Positions 12,279-23,329 of a stretch of 64,000 nucleotides of DNA are shown here, in pieces; position 1 is the stretch's first letter; every line of letters begins with the position of its first letter. The translations under genes were made by a program, and so were the position numbers. The notes below the pieces were generated by a model that did not search any database, was not told the origin of the DNA, and worked only from the letters and a program-made list of their open reading frames with translations. Origin of the DNA: Pyricularia pennisetigena (Eukaryota; Ascomycota; Sordariomycetes; Magnaporthales; Pyriculariaceae); the NCBI RefSeq assembly GCF_004337985.1, contig NW_021940918.1:620001-684000 (forward strand), written 5' to 3'.

Positions 12279-12690
12279 TTATCTTCCACAGTGATTGGGT
12301 ACATGTTTTCGTTCGCGTGTAGAGTCTGGCGCGTCGTTATGTTTCTGGATAGACATGCAGCTGCTGATCACTATATCCCTTTTCACGGCTTGCGAGTCGC
12401 ATAATAGGATGATGGTACTAAACTGATTCATAGGGTGAGAATGATACATAACGCAGGCTTGATGGGCGTGGGCTAAGTGGCCTGCTGTATCACTGTCATC
12501 GAGGCTGTGTGGGACTTTCTCAAAGCCTATGATCCAATCATTATTTTTCACACATGCCGCATTTCTGGTCTAATTATCAATATTATAACTTAGGTTCGGT
12601 TGTTTTTATTTTGTATTGAAGCGATGATAATGGTGGGTGGCAAGCGCGTCGTTACGGACGCGCTATGTATCCTTATTGTAGTCGTATTCT
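12279..12690 (+). repeat. Dispersed module F, copy 1
   Basis: This aligns with 59,440-59,860 in inverted orientation over about 400 bp (blocks such as 'tctggcgcgtcgttatg', 'ggcttgcgagtcgc', 'gatccaatcattattt'). Its 3' part carries a short imperfect palindrome GCGCGTC-GTTACG-GACGCGC, and a similar GC-rich motif recurs in R1 copies. No coding capacity is conserved between the two copies. Confidence 0.6.
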
Positions 12691-12954
12691 ATCACCTTGT
12701 GGTGGTCTTTTACATGACAAAAGGCCACCAAATCGCTTTTGTCTGACAGTAAATCTGTGTATGGGTGCTTTGTTTTTTATTCACCAAAAAACGAGTACTG
12801 GACTAGCCCGATCGACACCTCTCTAACTGCACATCCTAGGTATCCTTTGCATGCGCCCATATCCCGGTGTGAAGAGGTGAACAAGCCTTTGATATAGCAT
12901 ATCACCTTTTGGTCCTCCACCTTGGCCCTGGTTCTTGCTCAAGTCATGCCCCCC

Positions 12955-13862
12955 ATGAAGTCTTATATCAATCCGCTCTCGGTCGTACCTCACACAGGTC
13001 GCCATCGGCTCCCAATCATGCCACCAATTTCCTCCTCAACCTACACAGACGAGCTTCGATCGCCAGTCTCTCCTGCCTACGACCTCCCTTCCATGCCACC
13101 TCCACCATTGACGGGAACTACATCACCCCTCATGGCCGACGCCTGCGAGGCGGAGTTTGTGGACGGACGGTTGCTGCAAACCCAGCAACAGGGTCTCCAC
13201 TCCTCGAAAGCCAGCAGCGAGCGTGGAAAAACGCGGCTTCCACCCAACGATTTCTCCAGTCATATTCTAAGATGTAAGTACTTGTCAAAAGTGAAAATGC
13301 CTTTCGCAACAGAGAAACTGACGCGCTACTAGCCCATAACACGCTAAAGACCATCCAGCGTCGACCTCAGACCCGCAAACCGGTAAAGCCAACAAAGCTA
13401 GCGCCTGAAGCTGACGATCACCCCAAAAGAATACAAGACTTGGAGAGGCGTATAGCTTTAATAGAGGTAAAGCTGGAAATGTCGACTTTTGCTTCACCAT
13501 CCCAGCTCGGTCGAGTATACGAATCGCATATCGGGAGACAGACATATGACCTAGCATTCCCTCTGTCTCCATATGCAAACAGCGATCAATCTCTCCGACT
13601 TCCGGCCATCCATGAAGTCGCACCAGAAAGAGCGAATCTGCACATGAGGAAAACTCCGAATAAGCATCAGTCTAGACGCTGTATTGAGGGGCGGAGCAGT
13701 AAGATGCTAAGCTTGTCGGATATGTGCACACCACCTGATGAATTTCACGCTGCGACAACTCCAAAAGAAACTCGGATTAAAAAGGAAATTAGTTGCAAGC
13801 CAGCGAAGATTTGTGTGAAGGATACTCGCTACACACGAGATCACCCGATGGTAGTCGAGTAA
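12955..13862 (+). CDS. Unknown protein, Pro/Ser-rich N terminus and short coiled coil
   Basis: Exons 12,955-13,273 and 13,333-13,862 join in frame to 282 residues across a 59-nt intron with a GTAAGT donor, an ACTGAC branch point and a CTAG acceptor. The N-terminal ~75 residues are Pro/Ser-rich (SMPPPPLTGTTSP). After the intron come a basic segment (TIQRRPQTRKPVKPTK) and a short coiled coil (RIQDLERRIALIEVKLEM). The tail is basic. The overall look is of a nuclear regulatory protein, but no DNA-binding domain is visible and I do not recognise the family. In the last 90 nt of exon 1 another frame looks more protein-like (AWKNAASTQRFLQSYSK), so a frameshift inside exon 1 is possible and the gene may be decaying. 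Confidence 0.5.
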
Positions 13863-14204
13863 TGGAGTCACCCAACTTTTGTCAGCTTCTCTATCAGGTT
13901 GAACAGTTCAGTATTTACGTTTGTTTTTCGCGAGTGGGTACAGCAAATTCTCAAAGTAGGATTTTCTTCAAGGAGCATCGGCAAGTCAAGTGTAGCTGAG
14001 CTCCCTAAACCCGAGTTAAAGCGGCATGATTGTTTTACTCGCACGTTCTCAATAAAAGCGTCTTCCTTCCCGAATATTGCAGAACAAAATTGAGCACAAA
14101 GTATCATGTAATCTCAAAGCTTTTGTGGGTTTCTTTGTAGTAAAGAAATTACTGTGCAATCGCCACCTTCTCCTAACTATCGTCAAGACTGCCAAATGTA
14201 AGGG

Positions 14205-14300
14205 AAAGTAGTCTCCCGAAGGCAACTAGTTTTGGTCCGGGCGCTACCAGCCAGTTTGATAGCAGGGAATTTTAGCCGTGCGGATGCTCTAACAAGGTAC
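14205..14300. repeat. Degenerate copy of the 2,445 palindrome
   Basis: The block 'aaagtagtctccc' followed by 'ggcaactagttttggtccg' matches both arms and the centre of the perfect palindrome at 2,445-2,494 with several mismatches. Downstream bases resemble 10,545-10,640. It is best read as an older copy of the same element. Confidence 0.55.
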
Positions 14301-14308
14301 TACCGAAC

Positions 14309-14533
14309 TTGCCATCCCAAAGCCGTTGGATCACTTACAATGCCAACAAAAAGGTTTACTGCGGCGCCCAAGTAGGTATCAGACGTAATGCGTCCTCCCG
14401 TCGCCCAGCCGCGTTCCTAGGTGACGAGGAATTTTCCCCCGAGGCGGAACTCGTGAGAATCAGCTCCAAGCAAGAAAGCACATGTGTAGGACTTTCATAC
14501 GAGGAAACAAATCAAAAGCCGGTCATCATCTAG
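14309..14533 (+). pseudogene. Relic of an EST1-like C terminus
   Basis: The reading frame contains SRWITYNANKKVY and, further on, EAELVRISSKQES. These match the end of the EST1-like protein encoded at 20,785-22,950 (GRWITYNRDTKMF and ETELASISSRQEA). Only this C-terminal stretch is present and the rest of the gene is absent, so it is a truncated paralogue fragment. Confidence 0.6.
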
Positions 14534-14539
14534 TTTCCC

Positions 14540-16660
14540 GAGACGATCGGATCCTGATTTTGAGGCAGCAGCAATGTACGCGTGTAATACTCAAGAGCCC
14601 AGGTATTGGGGAATTGCGGAATCCTTATGTGCACTCATTTTGCTTTTTCAATATAGACAATGGTATGCGGTGGATTTGTATAAGGCGACGAATGGTTTGA
14701 TTTTCAGATAAGGTCATCGATCCATCAAACCTGTTTTCTCCATCCATTAGACACCCACCCACTATCCAGCCCTTGTCTCAATTTCTGTCCCACCATAATT
14801 TCAGCGGACTTCAACCTCCGCGACACGCAAATACATAGCATGCTCCTAACCCCAACTGACATGAGCTGATATGTTCCTTTGAAAATTTATAAAATGAAAT
14901 TGATTAATACAGGATGGCCATAATCAAAAGAGCATCCGGTTTTGACATCTGTCCCTTAGCTTTCCGCGGCGCTGAGCTCAGTGCTAATGTAATTTAACTT
15001 GCTTATTCTGTTCACCCGAATTATCTCTTGGCGCTTGACATCGTTGACTGCTGGAAGAATAGCTAGACTGCTAGGAAAGATTTCAATAAGAAGTGACCGC
15101 TAAAAACGCATTGTAGGCTTGAATATAACATTGAAGAGTCCTCGATTCAGGCCCCAATGTAATTGCGCCGTGTAGTCAAGCAGTTCGTTGTCACCAGTCC
15201 TCGGAGGGATCTAGGTAACAGCCAGAGAAGCACACGTAATAATGCGCAAAACCCCGTATATTTGGGACAGGCTTTGGATTTCCCACATGATCTGGTCATT
15301 CTGCGGTATCATGTGAACCCACGTATTTTCGAGCAAAGCTGGTAACTTGAGTAAGAACAGGGCCAATATGAAGCCCGCAGGGTCTCAGCTTATGTTGGAC
15401 GCGATGGATGGAGTACACACCCCCGGAAATTGAAAAAAAGAATCGAAAAAATGAAGAGAAAGGTACTTCTTTGCTCGAGGTACTCCGTAAATGGGGTTTG
15501 ACTCCTCATTCCGGTCACATTGCTTGTCGCCCTGTTATTTGTCGCTATGCTGTGTCATGCTGTGCTAACAGCCCCAGTAGTACTGAAAACATCTTGTGCT
15601 ACGCATAAACACGGAGAAATTCACAGCCAACGCGGCTTATCCGGCAGCTGGAGGCCCCTTATAATGAGGAATGAGGCAAGCGGGATTGGGAAGATGGGCA
15701 ACTCTTCGTATCAGGGTACATAGACGACCTACCCACATCTTTGTGGGCCTGCTAGCGCAATATCTGGAAACGGAGGCGTCAGGGAGTTTCAAGGTAACGA
15801 GGCAAGGAACCAGCGCCCAGAATGTTTGGCTGCAAATAACTGCACTGTAACCTTTCCGCCGTGGAAGAGCCAATGGCGCTCGTGCCCAACTGGCCCACAA
15901 GCACAAGTGCGGTGTGATGTAGAGCAGCTGGACGCTATCTATCCCTATTGGCCTTTGGTGCAAACGATCCAAGAATAAGCTGTGATTGCCTGCTGCTGCC
16001 TAATGGATTGGCGCCAGGAGGATTTTCGACTTTCCAGCTTTTGGAGGACGTGCATGGCGTTTTTATAGGGGCACGTCTACTCTTTCGCACGCCCAGCAGT
16101 GGCCCCAGGTGAAGTAATGTTCCTTACAACTAGCAAACCCTTGCTGTAATCACAGCCCGACTCATGGATCATTTAGAGCAACTGCAGCACCCATTTATTG
16201 GTTTTTGTTTATTCTTGGAAAGACTTGTACTCTCTTCCTTCAAACACTACATCATCCCTAGGTTAAATTTGTTATTGTTGGCGGAAAGACCAAAAAGCTC
16301 TCTATTGGAATAAAAAATATAGTCGACCAACCCACACGTCTCCCCTCACAATATGTGGATATCCCAAGCTCTTTGTCTGCGCATTTAACGAGATATACAG
16401 CGAGGAAATTGCGATGTTACAATAATTAGCAACGCTTATACTATCACCAGCAAGGCGCGTCATATGAATATTGTGAGAACACCACACCTGCATACTTGCG
16501 TAATTTCTAACCGCCTACAAATTTACCCATAATAGAAAGCTGTTGCATGTCTTTACAAGAAAAAAGCCGAGCTAAACAGAGCCGCTCATCAGGCGTCGCA
16601 GCCATACTCGCATACAAGGTTTACCCCGTCCATAAAAAAACCTACATGTTTGCAAGGACG
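14540..16660. other. Gene-poor interval
   Basis: Only short frames on both strands, none with recognisable motifs or supported introns. Confidence 0.5.
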
Positions 16661-16669
16661 CGTTCCCCC

Positions 16670-16760
16670 AACCTTTTATTGACACAAAAACCGACACAAT
16701 CAACCAATATCACGGTGGCTAATCGGCCGGGTTTATTGATATCTTGTAGGATGTAAAGGC
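16670..16760 (+). repeat. Dispersed module C, copy 1
   Basis: The sequence around 'ggctaatcggccgggttta' aligns with 48,826-48,912 in the same orientation and with 53,687-53,766 inverted. It is short and non-coding. Confidence 0.5.
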
Positions 16761-17504
16761 CATTAGATTAGCACACACATGACGGATAATTGTCCATGTC
16801 TCTTTACTGCCTTTTATCCGCACAGAAGAAACTTTCCAACGTGCCCATGGAATTCTTTACAAGTACGCTCCTCGATTTTGTTACAGAAGTTGGTTGACAG
16901 GGAACTTTTGATGGATAGCGTCACGGAAACTTTGGCCTAAGCAAATTCCATATGCCCATACATCGGGTAAGCAACGAGACCAAAGTGTGCTGGGTGCAGA
17001 CTTTACCATGCGTACTCTGCTGTCAGCCTATTCACTTCACCCTTATGCGATACAGCAGTGTATGCTGCTATGCCAAGGCTTTTGTGCCTATGGGAGACAG
17101 GCAATTGATAACGGAGGTATGGCATTGTTGTTTTCGTACACCCTTGGCCTCAGCTCATATCGTCATGCTGTTTATTTGCAAACGTAGATGAAGTTCTCCT
17201 AATATTTCCAGGTCTTCATTTTTGTGGCGGTTGTAATCATGATGAGCTCATGCGGCTTTGGCCGAAATGATCTCGACCGAGTGCATGAGATCATCAAAGT
17301 TGTCACAAATCGTAGGGATTACCACAGTCTGATGCGTAGGGGAGTTTGATGTGGATTGGTTTAAATGTGTAGTGTAATGGCTTTCCTGTGAATTGGGTCA
17401 TGCTGAGCGGGAACCAAGCACACACCACAGTATGTTGTAAACCAGGGCAATTACGAACCTAGAAAATTATTTTTAGCAATATTCTCAGACAAACAATTGA
17501 CACA

Positions 17505-18040
17505 AAGCTAGGTCGTCGGGGAGCTATGACTTTTCTTTTTGTCCCTGTGCCAATCCTTTTTGGGTACTTCCATGGCCTGATCAAGTTTTGCGCCGGTCCT
17601 ACTTTGCATAAGGTAGGAAAATCCCTCGCTTGCTTTATGAAGGTCCGACGATTTTCTGACGCGAAAGGGACGCTGTAAATCTCTTGGGGAAGGTAAAATG
17701 ATGGCCAAAATAGCATCGTCCGACGCCAGGCATGTCTTGCAAAGCACAATCGCGAGACTTCAACACCCACCCCCAAACATGTTTGTTGTAGAGCAGTATC
17801 GGGCAAGGATTATCAGTGGTGAAAATAAGGTGTGGCCTGTGCTCTTAACGCTTATCTCTGGGAAGCTCAATATTGTGGGCCTTGTGGGCGTTACCGACTT
17901 TGGTAACTGTGACAACAAAGAATAGATGACATAATCAAGTCCCGCCAAGGATACACCCGTGTCGCAAATGGTGTTTTGTCAACCTTGTTACTATTCCATA
18001 CACTATCAGATTTTAACCATTGACCTGAACCATTTAAATC
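17505..18040 (+). pseudogene. Truncated copy of the GT2 gene 3' end and its downstream DNA
   Basis: 17,528-17,610 encodes ILFGYFHGLIKFCAGPTLHK, nearly the same as the membrane-proximal end of the GT2 protein encoded on the minus strand at 55,719-55,800. The following intron-like segment, the last-exon remnant (ISWGR) and 250 bp of downstream DNA match 55,325-55,718 in inverted orientation. The last exon here has a stop after ISWGR, so it is a non-functional fragment. Nothing upstream of about 17,505 matches. Confidence 0.75.
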
Positions 18041-18044
18041 ATGG

Positions 18045-20250
18045 ATTCCAAAGAGATTAGGCGTTATCAGCCAGGGATTTCAATTATTTATCTGGAAGGC
18101 GGACCAGTTGCAATACGTATATTTTTAATATTGGCAGGCTGAATTCTTGCAACATGGCAGGATTCGTAAAAGAACACGATGGCATTATGCCAAGACTTAA
18201 ACAAGCTACCGATTGCAGCGATACCATCAAAGTGCGACCTGGCAAAGGAGGCACCGGCTCACAAGAACAATCCTAAATTTATCGCATTGGGACAAGAGAA
18301 GCTGTGTTAGATACAAAGATGTCAAGAACAGCTCACAGGTCCAGAGATAAGATTAGGAAATGATTCAGTCAAGGCCTTCTACGTCGTACAGTTCAGCTCC
18401 TAAAATGACCAAAACTAGCACACTTTGCAGGCGAAGCAAATTGTGTCTAATTGATTTGGAAATGTAATCTGAAGAGAAAGATCGTAACTGTTTTGACGAC
18501 CGCCGATTACGCTGCTGTTTCAAATGGGCTTACCCAGCACGGTAATGCCTAGTCATACCTTACTATGTCAAACGGAGGTTCTGAATCCATACCAAAAGAC
18601 GGTGGGAAAGACTAGGGCCCTTGGTACCTAGTGCGGAGGCGAAGCACCATATCCAATCGTTTAGTAGCTTGACGCTTTGGGAAACCGTTTCTGCGACTTA
18701 GAAACCTAGACTAGAAGCGAGGAACGTGCGATACGGTGCGGTTGAGAAGGTGCAGTCGAGAGGGTGCAGTCGATCCCGGGCGCTCTGCAAGGGTAGGACC
18801 TCTCTCTGTCTATGTAGCTACCTCTAACAATCACGGGTATAATATGACTCATATGATCTGCGGAGTAACATAGTGCTTGGTTCCGTCCAAGTTTCGCTGA
18901 GGTAGCCGTTGTTGCCGAAAGTGTGTGCGGCTCCTCCACTCGATCCTTTTCAAACACAGGAGTTGGCAGAATATCCATTTCGTCACAGATAAATACATCG
19001 CCTGAAGCGTATTGGCTCTTGGTATTTACCGTTCATGTTGCCTGCAGCCCCTTATGGTCCTGATATTTATCAAAGCGGTTAGCGATTTGGGTTATCTCTC
19101 CGGAATTCGAACAAAAGAAGTTGCAATACTTAGGTATATCATACAGTCGGCTGGAGAATCCAATTGGACAAGGATCAGAAAACAGCGCATAATTGCAATC
19201 ACAAAGGGTTGCATGTCACATCGTAACCAAAGCCCAGAAAAGAGGAGGCCTCTAAACTCTGCTTACGGATGTGAAGTGCCACAGGTCTGTTTATCCTACA
19301 ACCGCTTCAGCTGGTCGATCGGTCACAAGTTATATGGGCGAGAAGCGGCGCAGGGGGGCTTCTTGGTGCCATTGGCTTATTTCTAACCGCGGAGCCTTCC
19401 GGTATGCTTTCTCGAGGGGCTGGTTGCCTTGGAAATCCTCCTATGCGTCATAGATTGTCCGTATCGGAGGCCCCAGAGGTAGCAGGTAATCATTACCTTG
19501 CTTCCTAGCCACCTGACCATTGCCACACTGCCTTCTTGGATGCATACAGCCGACTTGTTCTAGGCCCCTCGAAATCCTGACCGGGATGGGGAAAAAGCCG
19601 TTTCGGCCTCCCGCAGATGAACATTGAGGTATTAGGAGAGATACAAACATGAAGAGCATGGATTAAGTAAAACTACGAGAGAAAATTGCTTTCATATTTT
19701 CCTAGCAACTTTCCGTCAAGAAAGCAGTTTAGGTCCATGGTCGTACATCAAGGTAGAAGGCCATGGATGATGGCTTGATATTAGGAATTAGTCAAATCTC
19801 GGGGCCAAATTATGCTTCTAGCAACCACTTATGGTAGAAGGCTGCTATGAAGGGGTAGCGTTTGTGCACAAAAACTTTTTATCACTTTTTTTAGAAGCGA
19901 GCTGTAGCTCGGACTGCTCGATGATATTGGGTAGGCAAGTGGGGGACAAAAAAAAGACTGCGAAACTGGGCGAGCGTGACCAAAAATTACCAAAACAAAC
20001 CCCCAACTCGATACTTTTAGAAGCAAACAGCTTTTCACACGGACAGGTTTTGAAATTCGAAAGTTCTATCGGTTTCACCGTCGGGATATTAAAGGAACGA
20101 AGCTTTTTGTAGTTCACCTTTGGAATAAACTGTAATTAGTTGCGGTAGCTGTTTGCAGTCCCTTTTGCTTGTCTCCCACTTGGCAGGGTATATCTCCCTT
20201 TGGGGGAACATAAGACGGAGGGTAGAATATAGCGAAGGCTCACAAATCAC
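18045..20250. other. Gene-poor interval
   Basis: Short frames only. At 19,831-20,117 both strands are open for about 90 codons, but neither has motifs or splice support. I see no gene I can defend. Confidence 0.45.
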
Positions 20251-20254
20251 AAAA

Positions 20255-20497
20255 TCATTGCTTCATCTTCGGCCACTCTTGGGCCCACAAATGCGGGTGA
20301 AATAACAACACTTGCTTCTCGGGGCTGGTGAGCACAAAATCGATGTGACAAGTAGCTCCACATGTGGGATAGAGATGCAGATTATGATCCTGTAAAATCC
20401 TAAACAAAGCAAGCACACATTCAACATACTTCCGTAGGTTGATTGGACACGACTGCCTCTTACGCTTATCGAACCCATAAAGTTTTCGGGCTGACAC
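20255..20497 (-). CDS. Possible coding fragment, unknown
   Basis: An 80-codon minus-strand frame reads LRKYVECVLALFRILQDHN followed by a Cys/His-containing stretch, and looks more protein-like than its neighbours. No ATG fits well at its 5' end and the family is not recognised. It could be a 3' exon or a relic. Confidence 0.2.
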   Translation of the reverse strand: MSARKLYGFDKRKRQSCPINLRKYVECVLALFRILQDHNLHLYPTCGATCHIDFVLTSPEKQVLLFHPHLWAQEWPKMKQ

Positions 20498-20784
20498 CAG
20501 GCGTTAGCGGGGCTCCATCTCCATAAATCCAAATGGTTGCCTTTTTTACAACTTAAGTTGGGCTAACCAGAACGGCGGCCACATATATAAAGAGGAAGTT
20601 TCAACAAAGTAAGATGTCCTGAATGATCCAAAATTCCAAACTGGCACACATTGGCATCGAAACTGTTAGGCCCACCAAACTGCCGCCCTACCTTTTGTAC
20701 TTGTATAATTTGGTTAGCGTCCCTAGACTTATTATTGCCCCCAATCTTGTCTGAAACTGCAGTTGAAAAAATCTTTTGCGCACA

Positions 20785-22950
20785 ATGTCAGAAGCCAGAG
20801 CAAGCAAAGGCTCGATTACAAGTTTCACTGCAATTTCCACAAACAGCGAATCCGCTGGCGAAGCCGACAATGTCAACAAGCTGGTGAAGCAGCCAGAAAC
20901 GCGTCCCATAGGTCAGGAGCAGCTCGTGGCTGAGGTAAAAAGCATGTATACTGGGTAAGTCTTGGCCCGGCGTGGACCAGAGCACAAGATACGGGCGGAT
21001 TTCCACACCTATTAATTCCACTCGAGATAATTATCTGGAGGGAGGCTGACGTATTCGTGTTGTAATAATCTGCTACAATCTAGTATTGCTATGGTGGAGA
21101 ACAAATGCATAGAGATCGACAATGCCCATAACTCGCTCAACAACAATTCAGCTTCCCCCCAGCTAAACACCCATCAGTGGCAAGCTCTGATTGCCTTGCA
21201 CCGAACGCTGTTACACGAGCACCACGATTTTCTTCTCGCCTCGCAGCATCCTTCAGCAAGCCCGGCGCTACGACGGCTTGCCACTAAATACGCAATGCCT
21301 GCACGCATATGGCGACATGGGATTCACAGTTTGTAAGACTGCGTGAAAATTCTACCACGCTTTGACAAGGCGGACGAAACTAACCTTCTGTTTCACTTGA
21401 AGCTTGGAGCTGATGAGGCATCGTTTGCCAGATTCACTGGAGTACATGCTCACATTCATCTATTCCTCGTATTCAATGATGGCGCTCTTGTACGAAACGG
21501 TGCCAGCGTTTGAATATACGTGGATAGAATACTTGGGAGACCTTTCGCGATACAGGTAAATGCGCCCTTTTTTGTGTTTTGTTCCTTTGAGAAATTGATC
21601 ATTTAAATATTGTATATCAGAATGGCAATCGAAGACGATGATTTACACGTCAGAGAGGTTTGGAGAGCCGTTTCTCGCCAGTGGTACTCACGAGCTAGCG
21701 ACATGGCGCCCACCACCGGACGCCTGTACCACCACCTAGCAATTTTAGCGAGACCTAACGTTGTAGCACAGCTTTTTTACTACGCCAAGAGCTTATGTGT
21801 GCCCATTCCCTTTAAAATCGCCAGGGACTCAATTCTCACGCTTTTCGAACCCATTATGGCTGGCTCATACGGTGAATTGCACGCCGTCGATCGTGCGTTG
21901 GTCAGATGTCACGGGACATTCTTCACCGGCAAGGGCACCGAAAATTTCGAAGAGGCGCGCAAAGAATTTATTTCCAACCTCGACCTGGCTGTGGCCAAGG
22001 GCGCACGCCGCTGGCTTGAGGCTGGATATCAAATCGCCGTGACTAATCTTTGTGCACTTTTCGGCTATGGTTCACCTGCCAACGTTCTCATGAAGGCATT
22101 TGACGCTTCGACAAAAGAAGCTCCTATGCCGAAAATCGTACTCACAGACGAGCCGACTTCGGCCGAGTCGCAAGCAGCTTCTCCAGAGAAGCAGAAATCG
22201 CCCAACACTGATGATGAAAACGATCCATCTGCCACCATGGAAGCTAAAGAGGACGTGCTCGACCCCTCCAAACATTTTAAAGAAGTTCTTCAGCTTGTGG
22301 AAAGCACAGATAGGATTGTCCTTTCACGGCTAGGGGATTTGAACATACTTTCTTACACCATCGTCAAGCTGACGTTTTTGCTTACGATGGCTCGCTTGAA
22401 GGGTCCAGGCGGTGATAAGCCCATAACGCCAGCAATGTCGCATCTCGAGGCATCTTTTCCTTGGAATCTACTCTGCTTGTGCTTGAACTCTTTTGCGGCG
22501 GGCTTTGAAGCCCCTGAGAGATACGAAAAGAACGAGTTTCCCCGCACGGCCGAGAGGAGGCCGCTCCCCGAGGACTGGGCGATGCGCGGGCTTGTGTGGG
22601 CAGATCCGGCAGAGGTTGTTTGCCCGCGCGAATATTTCGCCGTCACGGAAAGCATGGAGGAAGATGAGAGGATGTTTGAGACGCCGTCGATGGGAGAGCA
22701 GCGTCGTGAGAGGTGTCTGTGGCTTGCGTACCAAATCGCCCAGATTGGGACGTTGGGAGACGCCGAAAAAAAGGGGGAGGGCCGTTGGATCACGTACAAT
22801 CGCGACACGAAGATGTTTTTTCCGGCCGCCAAGTACGTGTCAGACCTTGAAATACGTCCCTTAGAGACGGAGCTGGCGAGTATCAGCTCACGCCAGGAAG
22901 CAGATATGGAGCATTTTCTGGCGAAGAAAGAGACTAAAAGCCTATCATAG
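20785..22950 (+). CDS. EST1/SMG7-like DNA/RNA-binding protein
   Basis: Four exons (20,785-20,954; 21,084-21,332; 21,403-21,555; 21,621-22,950) join in frame to 633 residues; all introns have GTAAG/GTAAAT donors, and intron 2 shows AAACTAAC. The protein matches the fungal EST1/SMG7-type architecture: LVAEVKSMY and QWQALIALHRTLLHEHHDF near residues 45-95, PAFEYTWIEYLGDLSRYRMA near ~180, then the helical-repeat signature PTTGRLYHHLAILARP and LFYYAKSLCVPIPF. Family members act in nonsense-mediated decay or telomerase recruitment through a 14-3-3-like/TPR fold. This fungal subgroup is widely multicopy and not functionally defined, so the role is uncertain. A charged insertion around residues 350-385 is low complexity. 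A C-terminal fragment of a paralogue lies at 14,309-14,533. The start is the first ATG of exon 1. Confidence 0.85.
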
Positions 22951-23329
22951 TTCTGTTTGCAGCAAAGAATAGTGCAGACGGGCTTCAAGGTAGCAGCAGT
23001 TTATCTGTGTGATGTACGCGTGCTCGTATCCCGGGTATTGAAAACCTGATCGATATTTGAATACAGTATAATTTTTATGGAACTGCGGATTGCTTTTACT
23101 GGGTGAGGGAGAAACAGCTGGAATCAGTGCTCAATGGGCAACGGAACTTGCATGCTCCTTGTACCGGCCTCAACAGAGGGTTCATAGCTTTACCGAATGT
23201 AGATGGATATTCGAACATTCCGTTGCCACACCGTACCTGAGCTTGTTGAGCTAGTAAGTTCGATAGCAGCCAATGCCTGGAAAAAAGACTATTGGTTATA
23301 ACTGAAGATCTTTAATCACCTTTCGGGCA

